Notes under the pieces: model-generated
What the model was told of the DNA's origin: nothing
Databases searched by the model: none
What the model saw: the letters and a program-made list of their open reading frames with translations, nothing else
Source of the DNA: Prostheceraeus crozeri
Taxonomy: Eukaryota > Platyhelminthes > Polycladida > Euryleptidae
Length of the DNA stretch: 64,000 nucleotides
Assembly (NCBI GenBank): GCA_907163375.1
Contig: CAJQUW010012929.1
Span: 62,001-126,000 of the forward strand
Reading direction: 5' to 3'
Shown: in pieces, positions 26,073 through 35,698 of the stretch
How positions within the stretch are numbered: position 1 is the stretch's first letter
How the letters are laid out: each line of letters begins with the position of its first letter
Program-made: the position numbers and the translations under genes

Positions 26073-26585
26073 ATCTCCATGCTTATTTTTTAGCAGTATA
26101 AAATTATTTGTGGCATCTGGATAAAATAGTACTCTTCCATAACAAGAGTACCCCGATCATATCGCTGGTTGCATGAGTCAGTGTCTGATTTAGCCAACTT
26201 CCGTCTGGAATGCACCAGGGGAAGATAGTATCCACGTGGATTTTCGTCCTTATCTGCTCGAATGACGGATATTTTGTCGGACTCCGGATATCGCATTCCA
26301 AGCTGAAAATCAAAATTCATTTATTTAAAAACAGAAAAATGAAGCACGGATGCATTACAAACATGTAGGCCTAACATTGGCTTTTGTGCACGAAGCTAAC
26401 TGCGGGCACTACCAAATAGTATATTCTTCTAAATACATTCTGCCAGTATCAACATTTAACTGGTATATTTACAATATTATAATGATTATGAGAGTGCTAG
26501 TTATTTCAATTCTTTCGAATATCCCTGAGGATCTAATAGCTTAGAATTATCGCAGTTTGGTAAAATTATTCAAATTATTTAAGAA

Positions 26586-27328
26586 ATGTTCAATGTTGAT
26601 TTAAAAGCAAGCGTAAGCATCATAAAATCAATTATAAAAGTTTTAGTTGTTTTCTATAACGTCTTAATTGCAATGCTTGCATCGTGCTATGCAAGCACCT
26701 ATGCACCTATGCAACCTATTCCTTCCAATGGCGACGACGTCACACTCATTGAATCTTGTTCGAGAAATAGCCACCATCAACCTAATTTTAAGGACATTGA
26801 ATCCTGGTGTGCGAGAAATATGATGCCTCTCAATTATCAAAAATGCAGTCAAATTCTAATCCATCGTAGGACTGTGGTACTGTTCTGCCTTATGATGGCA
26901 TCCAAGTAACTTCGTCTGTGAGTGTAAAAAGGATAATTTGAAATGGAACGCTCATTTTGATGAAGTCATTTACAATGGATCCAGACGCCTACATCTTCTG
27001 CGGTGCTAAAAACCGTTCGTCTCAAAGGAAAAACTGCTCGAAGTCTACTTGGCAATTATTCAATCGATTAACATGTGCGCATCACCTCTATTTTGTAAAG
27101 TCAATTGCTGAAAAACTCGATAAACTGAAGAGAAGAGCCGCTGTGATTAGAGGGCGGCTAGCCACTGACTATCTCAGAAAATGTAATCTTCCCGACCATC
27201 CCCTCCAAAACCGTGTTCCAAAAATTTTGCCTCGCTCTGGTCATTATTCGATGTCGTTATGTTCCACATCCCGACGCTTAAACTCTTTCTTTCCATACAC
27301 TTTTCTTTTGGTAAAATTTATTTTGTAA
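26586..27328 (+). pseudogene. LINE reverse transcriptase C-terminal fragment
   Basis: Frames at 26586-26909 and 26957-27328 contain NGDDVTLI (degenerate catalytic box), IESWCARNMMPLNYQKCSQI (the W...N.M.LN..K.. box after it), SRRLHLL and YLAIIQS-like sequence in a neighbouring frame, then LPDHPLQNRVPKILPRSGHYS. This order is typical of the RT C-terminal half of APE-type LINEs. Several frame changes show decay. A plausible AT-rich 3' tail follows to about 27540. Confidence 0.55.
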
Positions 27329-27653
27329 TTAATTCGTTGATCTAAGCAGGACCCATCACACTGTCTCCTATCGCGATGTTGTTTCTGCATTTATGTTAAT
27401 CAGAATTTGAATTTCTATACCATGACTTCTGTACTTTATGATTCTCATTTTCACTTGAATAAACGCCTTATTTTTTTCAAGGATTATTGTCTTTGAATTC
27501 ATCTTTTTTTGTAACAGTTCTGAAGTCCCAATGAAAAACTGGTACAACAACATGACACGTTTCGAATTTTTATCAATCCAGGTATTCGTGTTGAAGAACA
27601 GCTATGTACATCAAATGTCCCTGGGATTGAGATGCTCGGTGGCAGCGACTTAA

Positions 27654-28087
27654 CACACTGGAAACCGTAGACCGACAGTAATTACAAAATTACTGACAAA
27701 ATCAACCGACGATTGTCACCTCCAATATCCTGCGATATCCGACGAATTTTGTAGGTTCTCCAACAACATCGAAACAGATGCTTTGTATGCAAATTAACTA
27801 AGCAAATACTGTTGAATATTGATTGATATTTTAGATTAGTGATTGCTTGACTTTTGGGCAATCTGGATTATTGTGTGGCAAAACCATGATTTATTTTGAC
27901 ATCATTTAATTAACTACCTACATTTTTGATAAAATTTAAACTATAATTCATTGCTATTCATTTTGTCGCTTTTTGTCAGATATTGTAGGTGTTTAGTGGC
28001 AATCAACCTACAAAAACTAACAATGACCGACAAAATAGATTTTGTAGGATAAATGTCTGTCAATTGTTAGTCAACGGTTCACAGTGC
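27654..28087. mobile_element. Probable MITE with about 20-bp imperfect TIRs
   Basis: CACACTGGAAACCGTAGAC at 27654-27672 pairs with GTCAACGGTTCACAGTGC at 28070-28086. Inside, GACCGACAGTAATTACAAAA, TTTTGTAGGTT and their complements recur in inverted order, so the whole unit of about 430 bp is loosely palindromic. There is no coding capacity. It abuts the unclassified transposase scrap at 28088. Confidence 0.45.
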
Positions 28088-28293
28088 ATATTGACATCCA
28101 CCCTCGTATTCATGACCATCAAGATACAAAAATGTCACTTTTGACGATTCCTGAAAATCAGATGACCACTTTATGAAATCACTTGCATCTTGAATAACAA
28201 AATTTCCTTGTTTTACTGCTTCAGCCGCCGATCGCTTGGATACTGCTCCGATACCGTCGCAAGGTCCTTTTCCATGGGATGTTTCGAAATAAT
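28088..28293 (-). pseudogene. C-terminal scrap of an unclassified transposase-like family
   Basis: The frame contains WYYFETSHGKGPCDGIGAV and KRSAAEAVKQGNFVIQDA, followed by SSKVTFLYLDGHEYEGG. It is clearly the same family as 35700-37920, whose matching segment reads WHYFETSDGKGACDGIGAV. Only the C-terminal part survives; a LINE begins within a few bases on the other side. The function is not known to me. Confidence 0.6.
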
Positions 28294-30554
28294 ACCAAAA
28301 AATTCGTTCTCTCAATTAATATTGATGTTGATGAATTAATATGTCTATCATCTGCGATTTCCCCCGATTTTATAGCTCTCACCGAAACGTGGCTTGCGAG
28401 TGCAGTGACTGATGCAGAAATGGCAATACCAAATTACGGACCCCTTTTGCGTTGTGACCTCCCAGGACGAAGAGGCGGAGGTGTTTTTCTATTTGTTGAA
28501 AATTCACTATCATCGAAAATCATCAATCTCGGAATATTCCCAACTGTATTGAAGCCCTCTGGTCGAATTTCCCAAGATCGCATATTTTCCTTCTGCTGCT
28601 CTATGTGTTTCCAAACCTTTTGCGCGAACAGTCTGTGTCCATCAATCACTATATCGTTGAGAAATCGGAGGACCTCATGGATTCGTCTAATGACACTAAG
28701 CTCATCATTTGCGGCGATTTGAACCAGTGGCAATGTGAACCGCTCATCCATACAATTGGTCTCCAACAAGTTGTGTCGATGCCGACGAGACAAAATTCCA
28801 TCTTAGATAAGATTCTTCTTGATAGCGCTCTCATCGAACTTTACAACGCTCCCACTACTTGTGAGCGGTGCTTTTCTTGAACGCGTTGGAGGACTCTCCC
28901 ATGTAAGTCCATACATAAGGTGTTTGACATGAGTCCCAACAATGTCGATGCAGTATTTTGATCCATATATGATTATCCGTGGCACACCATGTACCACAGT
29001 GAGCAAAACTGAACTGTTCTACTCCGTGCTGTATCAAGCAATGTCCTTCATTCCATATACGTTTGTTGAGATTCGGAATACAGATCAGCCATGGATGACT
29101 TCAAAAGTCGACAATTCCAATTATACAAATACTATAAGAACCTATCCAGGAAAGAAATCTACAAGGCTAAAGAAAAGTGGAAAGAAAAGATAAAGTCATC
29201 TAAGCGAAACATATGGAAAGCTGCAGTAGATCGAATAATAGCAGTGGATAGAGTCATTCAGCCTACCAAGTCGTTGGAAACTGACCGACATTGTCCCTGT
29301 TCCTAAAAGCCAAATCAGTAGAAAACTTGCGACCGATTTCGTTGTTGCCCGTCTTCGTCAAAATATTCGAGAAGATTATTCTTGATTGGATAAAGCCAAA
29401 GCTCCTAAAGGCGTATGACAAATCTTAGTTGGTTTCGCCCTCATTCCTCAACATTGCATGCACACATCAGAATTCACGACTATATTACAAAAGAACTTGA
29501 TTAGCTCGATGTTGCCAGAGTTGGTGTTATTTCCTTGGACATAAAAAAGGCATTTGATTCGTTGTCACATACTGCATTACTCAAAAGCCTTATTTCGGCG
29601 AGTCTCCTAATAATCTTCATCAAATGGTGTATTGGTTTCTTGAATGACAGATCATTGTGTCGCAAGCAGTACAAGTAAGATAACATCAGGAGTTCCACAA
29701 GGGTCATCAAGTTCTCCGTATCTGTTCGCTATTCATGTAAGTTCACTTGTACCGACTTCAGACAATTCCATAATTGTTAAATTCGCTGATGATTTGGTTT
29801 ATATACAATCTTACACTAAAACCTCAGATATTGTGAAGGAAATGAATTGTGAAATTCAAAACTACAGCGATTGGTGTAGTAATCATGGTTTATATCTGAA
29901 TAACGGCAAGACAAACCTAATGCACATACGGAAAAGCAAGGAAGTCCCATCACCAGTAATCAATGTCTCAACAGGCATTCAAATTCTCGGTGTAATCTTT
30001 CAAAATCTGAAATGGAATGAACATGTTGATAATACGATCAAAACAGCCAATAGTCGATTTTACGTTATTCGAAGACTGAGATTTTACCTTCAACGTCATG
30101 ACCTCATCATCATCTACAATTCATTTGTAAGAAGCATTCTCGAATACATTCGCCACTATTCTTGGGAATCGATGCTAATAATGACGCAAAACTTGAGAAG
30201 ATCGGATCATTTGCGGACGAGGTTGCAGTTGCGCAGAATCTACCCCGCTATACATTCGGAGACAACACTAGAGTATTAAATGTTTCACCATGATGATGAA
30301 AGAAGACGAAATTCTCCATGATCTCATACCCCCCTCTACTCCGATTCTTGCAAAAACGCTGTCAACCGATTTCGAGATCTCATCGAAGTAGTGCGTCCAT
30401 TGTGCCAAGCTGCAGTTCAATATATAATTGAATGTACTCACAATGGATAACGATGTCTTTATGTTTTTTTGGTCGATACTTTTTTTTGCGAACATTCAAT
30501 TTCTGTAGCTTAATGTTATTTATTTTTATGATTGAAATAAAAAAGCAACAACAA
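28294..30554 (+). mobile_element. Decayed non-LTR retrotransposon (LINE), + strand
   Basis: The order APE endonuclease, linker, reverse transcriptase and short A-rich tail is preserved. Endonuclease motifs are PDFIALTETWL, RGGGVFLFVENS and KLIICGDLNQ. The linker has PWMTSKV and a lysine-rich helix (about 29080-29200). RT motifs are LRPISLLPVFVKIFEKIIL (about 29324), GVISLDIKKAFDSLSH (29512), SGVPQGSSSSPYLF (29685) and KFADDLVY (29790). At least five frame changes or stops separate them. The clade is CR1/Jockey/I-like by motif style, not resolved. The tail TGAAATAAAAAAGCAACAAC ends near 30554. Confidence 0.75.
29644..30279 (+). pseudogene. LINE reverse transcriptase, longest open part
   Basis: This 211-codon frame holds the second half of the RT domain: GVPQGSSSSPYLF, the catalytic FADD (usually YADD), CSNHGLYLNNGKTNLMHI, QILGVIF and a thumb-like helix region (FYVIRRLRFYL). 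The preceding catalytic Asp (KKAFDSL) lies upstream in another frame. It would act in target-primed reverse transcription; this copy cannot be made as one protein. Confidence 0.75.
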
Positions 30555-31215
30555 TCCATCGCTAAAAGATTGCTCAGGTTGAAAGACTGAACTCAAGGCT
30601 AAGTTGATAGACTCAACAGCTTCGTTGGAATTTTCATGTTCGGATGCAAGTGTCAATAGTGGATTGATTTGATTGATTTGGTGCTTTCCACAAATCTCGA
30701 CTCTCACAGCGCTTCATACATTTTGACTTAAAAATCTCTTTTAGAAACTTGAATTTCAGGTGATTATTAAATGGAAAGTTTTGATGTCGGTAAGCGGCCG
30801 ATCTTTTTATTAAATCTTTTACCATAGGCGTTATCCACGGCATATCTCTTTCTGTGCATCGGACGTAAGTTACTGGGATGGATTCGTGCACAGCTTTAAG
30901 GAGAACATTTTGAAACTGCATGCATTTGGAGTTCAAAGATAACTGTTCATCCTCTATGAATTTCCACTCCGTCTTTTGTGTTTTGTTTACAAATTCTTGA
31001 ATATTTGAAAATCTCAAATCATTGACTTCTCTAATAATGCCTTCATTGGCTGTTATTCTCACGGCTTGTGTAGCATGCAATGAAACATAGGGAGACTTGA
31101 ATTTATCAACTTTTAATGCTGTAAAGATCACTGATGTCATCGCTTATTAATATATAATCTAATTCTGAGTTGCCATAAGTTGGTTTGTGCATCATTTCGT
31201 CCGACTTTGAAATAT
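30555..31215 (-). pseudogene. LINE endonuclease-to-linker fragment, - strand
   Basis: Reading leftwards: SELDYILISDDIS (end of an APE endonuclease), then SIPVTYVRCTERDMPWITP and MVKDLIKRSAAYRHQ (linker before the RT), then SINLALSSVFQPEQSFSDG. The RT is missing: the fragment ends where the + strand LINE tail begins at about 30554, giving a tail-to-truncation junction. The frame is open for 168 codons at 30634-31140. Confidence 0.65.
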
Positions 31216-31840
31216 ATAAAATGTGAAACATCTGAACAGTCATGTACTACTATATGATTCTGACAGAAATCCGTTTTCTTCTGTTGACAATGTGCGATTT
31301 CCATTTATTTGTGACACTGCTGATCAAATTGAATGCTTGGCTGGTGAGGAAGGAAGCCGTCTTATGAAATCGTTAACATCAATAACACGGGATTTCTTCG
31401 TCCAGACGCTGAGATGACCGGCCGAACTGTGGAAACAACTTTTGATGGACAAAGGAAGGAAATATGTGCTACCGGGTGTTTTTCAGACTGACCAGCTTGA
31501 AGGTGAATTTAGCTATTACAGACGAATGAGCGTTAGGGTATATTATATATCCTTCGAACAATTTTTGTGCAGTGCAAGACTTCGCAAACCGAAACTGTAT
31601 GATCAGCTAGGGGTTGTGATAAATTTTGAACATGACACATGCGATTGTTGAACAAAGGACGCCACTGCTGCAGAGCTAGATTTAATCGATACTTTATTAG
31701 TCGATGTGAAATATTGACTGAGCATGAACGTTCCAGTGTATTATTTATCGCTGGATATGCATGTTATCAGGAAGATATAAAACATACGGATCCTTATAAA
31801 AATGACGATCAAAGAAACTGGATAATTTGGATAATTTAAG
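31216..31840 (+). pseudogene. P-element/THAP9-type transposase C-terminal fragment
   Basis: The frame at 31442-31651 reads YVLPGVFQTDQLEGEFSYYR, followed by YYISFEQFLCSARLRK. This matches the well-known C-terminal block of P-element and THAP9 transposases (typically tDnLEgrFg.YR...g.nY). Upstream (31223-31417) is related sequence with SRLMKSLTSITRDF; downstream (31700-31790) SSVLFIAGYACYQED fits the IaGY motif. The N-terminal THAP finger and catalytic core are absent. Frames change at least twice, so it is an old fragment. Confidence 0.65.
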
Positions 31841-31899
31841 ATGCGTTAATTATGTTAGGAGAAGTAGCGACTACAGTATATATGTTAACTCTACGTAAA

Positions 31900-32671
31900 T
31901 ACTCAGGCCTTAAAATTATTCATTTTTGGGTTGCAGCAGATTTTCGCAATTTGCGGCCATGTTGAATTAGGCCTATAGTATCATTATTTGACATCTAACC
32001 AACTTATGGGCATAAAACTAGTCTCAAATGAAAGAAAATGGTCAACTTTATATCTGGGCTTTAAAATCACTCGTTTTCGAGATATAGCCCATTTTTATAA
32101 TCATGGCGGCCATTTTGAAAGATGTCATCATTTGTCAATAGCTCATAGATGATTTTGGCGACTGACATACATGACATCTGTAACATGTATATTTCCCAAA
32201 AATACAAGTGCCTAAGGGCTCGTATTTTTTTATCGTTTGATCCTCGTTCCCGCCGGGTGTGACGCGTTCTGTTCGGATTGAGCAGCGATTACGATGAATA
32301 GCAGAAGCAGAAAGCATACAGATCCCCTCCGACTTACTCGCAGCTCTAAAAACTTGGAAGTGTTTGCCGAGAAGTGATTCCCTTGTGGTCAATAGCAGTG
32401 GCAATTTCTGTTGTTATCTTCATACATTTGCTTATTATATAGCAGATGGTGACAAAGTCTCACTTTCAGATGAAGTACATGTAGCACTATAGTCACTCAG
32501 CTCAATGGTGACTATCGGCTCACCGCGTCGTTCAGATTCTTTTTCTAGTCTGTGTTGCTGCTTGCATCTGCGTTCATGTATCTTCTTCCCTTTCTGGACT
32601 TGCACGTTGTCGACGGTTCCCATATGCATTGGACGTTGACTTTGAAGGAAATCAGGGTCCTCTTCGATCAC
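31900..32671 (-). mobile_element. Possible transposon 3' region with two short broken frames
   Basis: Minus-strand frames at 32435-32671 (EEDPDFLQSQR, MGTVDNVQVQKGKK) and 32135-32404 (LLLTTRESLLGKHFQVFRAAS) are followed by GGCGGCCATTTTG-type sequence around 32104. This combination reminds me of a repetitive family in aquatic invertebrates, but I cannot name it. Low confidence. Confidence 0.3.
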
Positions 32672-32679
32672 AATGAGTG

Positions 32680-33360
32680 CGTCAGCGTTTTGATGAGCGA
32701 TATCGAACAGCTGGCCAAGATTTAAGAGATAAACAGAGAAGTCCTCAGATCAAATATCTTCAATTGCCACTGGCTTTCTCAGGAATCAAAAAAGAAATCT
32801 TTGCAATACCCAATATTTCGCTATTCTTCATCAAGGGTGACAGAATGAATGCACGGACAGATAACAGATGGCAGTTTATGTACAGAATGAGAAAATGCAA
32901 ATGACGTAGTGGGACATCAGTCAGTCACTAGTGGAAGTGCACTTGCGGAGTTCATGAGTTCGAGTTAACATCTTTAGAGAATGGTCGCAATTCGCGGGCA
33001 CCAACTGATTGTTGTATGCAAGTTATTATTTAGATATATTTGAGATGCATGTGTAAGGAAGATAAAGTCGTTTAACGGGACTGTTTCAAAAATACATGTG
33101 GCATACAATATTGTGCTGTGTGAACCTATTCCCATTGTCAGACCATTTCTATTCAATCTGCTCATGTCTGCATACTAATCAGAGAGATAGATAAACATGA
33201 AAGGAATGAAACAAGGAAAGACATCATTGTACCCAACATGAGTTTCTCCAATCGTGGCACGTTATCACAATGGATGACATTTCATTCGTGCACAGAAACT
33301 CTTTATAACATTATTCTAACTGAACCAAGTTCCGCAAATCGTCATATCCAAACTTTAGTG
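32680..33360. other. Upstream region of the GPCR gene
   Basis: No coding motif and no confident TATA or initiator element. It contains no recognised transposon end, unlike most of the window, so it is the best candidate for retained host regulatory sequence (inference). Confidence 0.4.
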
Positions 33361-33364
33361 AAGC

Positions 33365-34417
33365 ATGAATAGTACTATTGATTGTAAACCTGAAAACTAC
33401 TCAAATCTTTGGAAAGGAAGAAGTAAAATCCGGTATGCAATCAACTTTCCTAGATGGAATCAAAATCCCTATGTCAAAATAAGATTAACAGCAGCTGCTA
33501 TTGCAATGACAATAATTGTGTTCGGAACTTTTGCAAATATCTGCACAGTTATCGTTCTAAGGAGATTTAAAGGATTGCGGAAGAGTACAAGGTTCTTTTT
33601 CTTTGTCGCTGCAATTTGTGACCTGTTTGGAATGCCAATGGGAATGTTTGCTATCTGGTACCAATTGCGATATGCGAAGTCATTTGCTAGCAATAACGTT
33701 TACACGTGCAACATTCATTATCTAATTTCAGAAGGATTTCAAGATCTCAGTTGGTATTCAGTTGTTGCGGTGGTTTTCGAAAGATTTGCCCTTGTTATCA
33801 TGCCTCATAAAATGCGGTTTGTTAATCAGAAGGCATTTATCATTGTTTCCTATATCATCATAGGTATTTTGGATTTCCCTCGGAGGCTTTATTACGCGGG
33901 ATTCGAATTAGATGGATGCATCTGCAGCCATAAGAAAGGAGATATTTATGCTTCATCAAATTTCACATTATATATAACTTCTACAGTGGTGACATATCTA
34001 CTTTTTGCAATCCAATTGATTTTGTCAACTATTACTTTAATTTATACTTTGACAAAACATGCTGGAAAGAAAACGGGAACAATCAATTATGACCAGCAGA
34101 CAAAAGAGGCGGTGGATTCGGTGAAAATGATGTTCTTCGTTGGTATATTTCAATGTCTGTGTTTTTGCCCTCCACTCATTACTCACTCTTTGGAATTTAC
34201 GATCAGGGAGTATGGATATCATGACTCCACATTTTTACTTATGATGCATGTTGGCTTCATCTCATTAAATTCTATTTTCGCAATAAATTTCCTACTATAC
34301 TATGGAAGCTCCAAAGGATTTCGCGACACTTTCCATCTATTTATCCATTCGCTAAAGCGAAACAAGATACAGGTGAAGGATGCAAAGAAAACAACAGGTA
34401 ATAGTAGTATTTCGTAA
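33365..34417 (+). CDS. Rhodopsin-class (class A-like) G protein-coupled receptor, single exon
   Basis: A 350-residue seven-helix plasma-membrane receptor. The N-terminus has Asn glycosylation sites (N2-S-T, N11-Y-S). TM1 runs about 40-65 (N58 in FAN), TM2 75-100 with D86 (AICDLF), then C115 before TM3. TM3 ends in E139-R140-F141 in place of DRY. TM4 is about 155-175 and lacks the usual Trp. C185/C187 sit in the second outer loop, TM5 is about 200-228, TM6 253-275 with FCPP instead of CWxP, and TM7 288-312 with NFLLYY instead of NPxxY, followed by a helix-8 motif GFRDTF. The variant motifs fit divergent invertebrate peptide or orphan receptors; the ligand cannot be told. Start chosen at the first ATG. 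The intact frame and conserved D/ERF/Cys framework argue for a working gene, though intronless retrocopies occur. Confidence 0.88.
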   Translation: MNSTIDCKPENYSNLWKGRSKIRYAINFPRWNQNPYVKIRLTAAAIAMTIIVFGTFANICTVIVLRRFKGLRKSTRFFFFVAAICDLFGMPMGMFAIWYQLRYAKSFASNNVYTCNIHYLISEGFQDLSWYSVVAVVFERFALVIMPHKMRFVNQKAFIIVSYIIIGILDFPRRLYYAGFELDGCICSHKKGDIYASSNFTLYITSTVVTYLLFAIQLILSTITLIYTLTKHAGKKTGTINYDQQTKEAVDSVKMMFFVGIFQCLCFCPPLITHSLEFTIREYGYHDSTFLLMMHVGFISLNSIFAINFLLYYGSSKGFRDTFHLFIHSLKRNKIQVKDAKKTTGNSSIS

Positions 34418-34429
34418 TCGAAAATTGAA

Positions 34430-34435
34430 AATAAA
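34430..34435 (+). promoter_or_regulatory. Putative polyadenylation signal of the GPCR
   Basis: AATAAA begins 13 bases after the stop codon. If used, the 3' UTR would be very short. The motif is common in AT-rich DNA, so this is a weak call. Confidence 0.35.
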
Positions 34436-35698
34436 TTCATTGACGAATTATGAATTGGATTGTATTCAAAACAATATTTCACTAAATATCTGCATATGGG
34501 TGAATATCAATAAGCGAGTGCATTTGCTGTAAATTTTTATCTAAAATTAGAAGTTTTCGAAAAGTGCTCATTTTGGTAGATTATCGAAATCATGTCTTGA
34601 GTGACAGATACATGACATTTTTAGAACTCAATTGCATGTCAGGATTCTATATATAATGGTTTAAAATATGTGAATTACATGCTGGACAATTTACGCTACT
34701 TCTCTGTTTGATCTTTCTTAATCATCATTCAAATGTTAATTGCGGCTTTTAAACGTAAGGTTGAAAGAGTTTCTAGTTTATTTAACCCATAGGACGCGTG
34801 TTTATCGATGTATTAAGATTGCGTCTATCACGGAGCCATATTTTGCCTAGTTTACGTTACCCTTCTCTTATCCTAGCAGAGTTGGCTTATAGATTTAAGT
34901 ACATTTCCAGCAGTTCATTCCATATTCAAAATAATCATGCTTGAAATACAAATTTAATGGAGAACATGTCGCGAAATACACTAAAATACTTATAACAAAC
35001 TTGTATACAAACTAGTATAAAACTAGTATAAACTAGTAACAAACTTGTATATTTATATACAAACAAATACTTATAAATGTTTTTGTATGCAAGTCTAGAA
35101 TTACCTGTTTATAAGCACAGCAGTCGAATAATTTGGGCGCAATGCTTCCGGTGGATTCTGACTTTTGTTTTGTCCTCAGTCTCCTCCAACCAACTTTGTC
35201 GGAGCTCAAAAAGATGGGATTCTTTTGGTACAAGTGCCGTCTAAAAAATGAAAAGTCATTTCAAATAAAGCAATTGGCGATGATTTTGCTAATGATTTGC
35301 GTGAGTATAGGCCTACTTCAGTATATGGATAACCTGGATACTCTACAACGATGCCTTAATAGGAATTTACACATTTGTCGTACGTTTGCATAATACAATT
35401 CAATCAAATAATTATCAGTCTATCTCACTAACAAATAAATAAACAATAAGGCCTATGTTGCATTTTGGTTGATTCACTGTTTGATTGATTAAATAAACAA
35501 CCAAAAAATTAGACATTTTACTCATCAGTGTAAATTACTCTTCTTAGAGAAAGTTACTCTTCTTCTTCAGCAGAATTCGACTTACCTTTTCTGAGATCAA
35601 TGAGTATTCTTCATTTTCGTATACTCATTTCGTCATTTTTGTTGTCATAGTAGTAACCTTTAATTACATTCGCACCTTTCGAATAATTTTGACCGTAG
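34436..35698. other. Intergenic with a lone TTAACCCAT end and a short tandem patch
   Basis: TTAA at 34782-34785 followed by CCCATAGGACGCG resembles the termini of the piggyBac-type element at 58219 but has no partner nearby. Around 34995-35050 a short unit (AAACTAGTAT and variants) repeats several times. No gene seen. Confidence 0.4.

Noticed and set aside
26090-26320. Protein-coding gene on the minus strand (76 codons)
   Set aside because: No motif, overlapping alternative frames of similar length, and proximity to the repeat island make it a chance frame.
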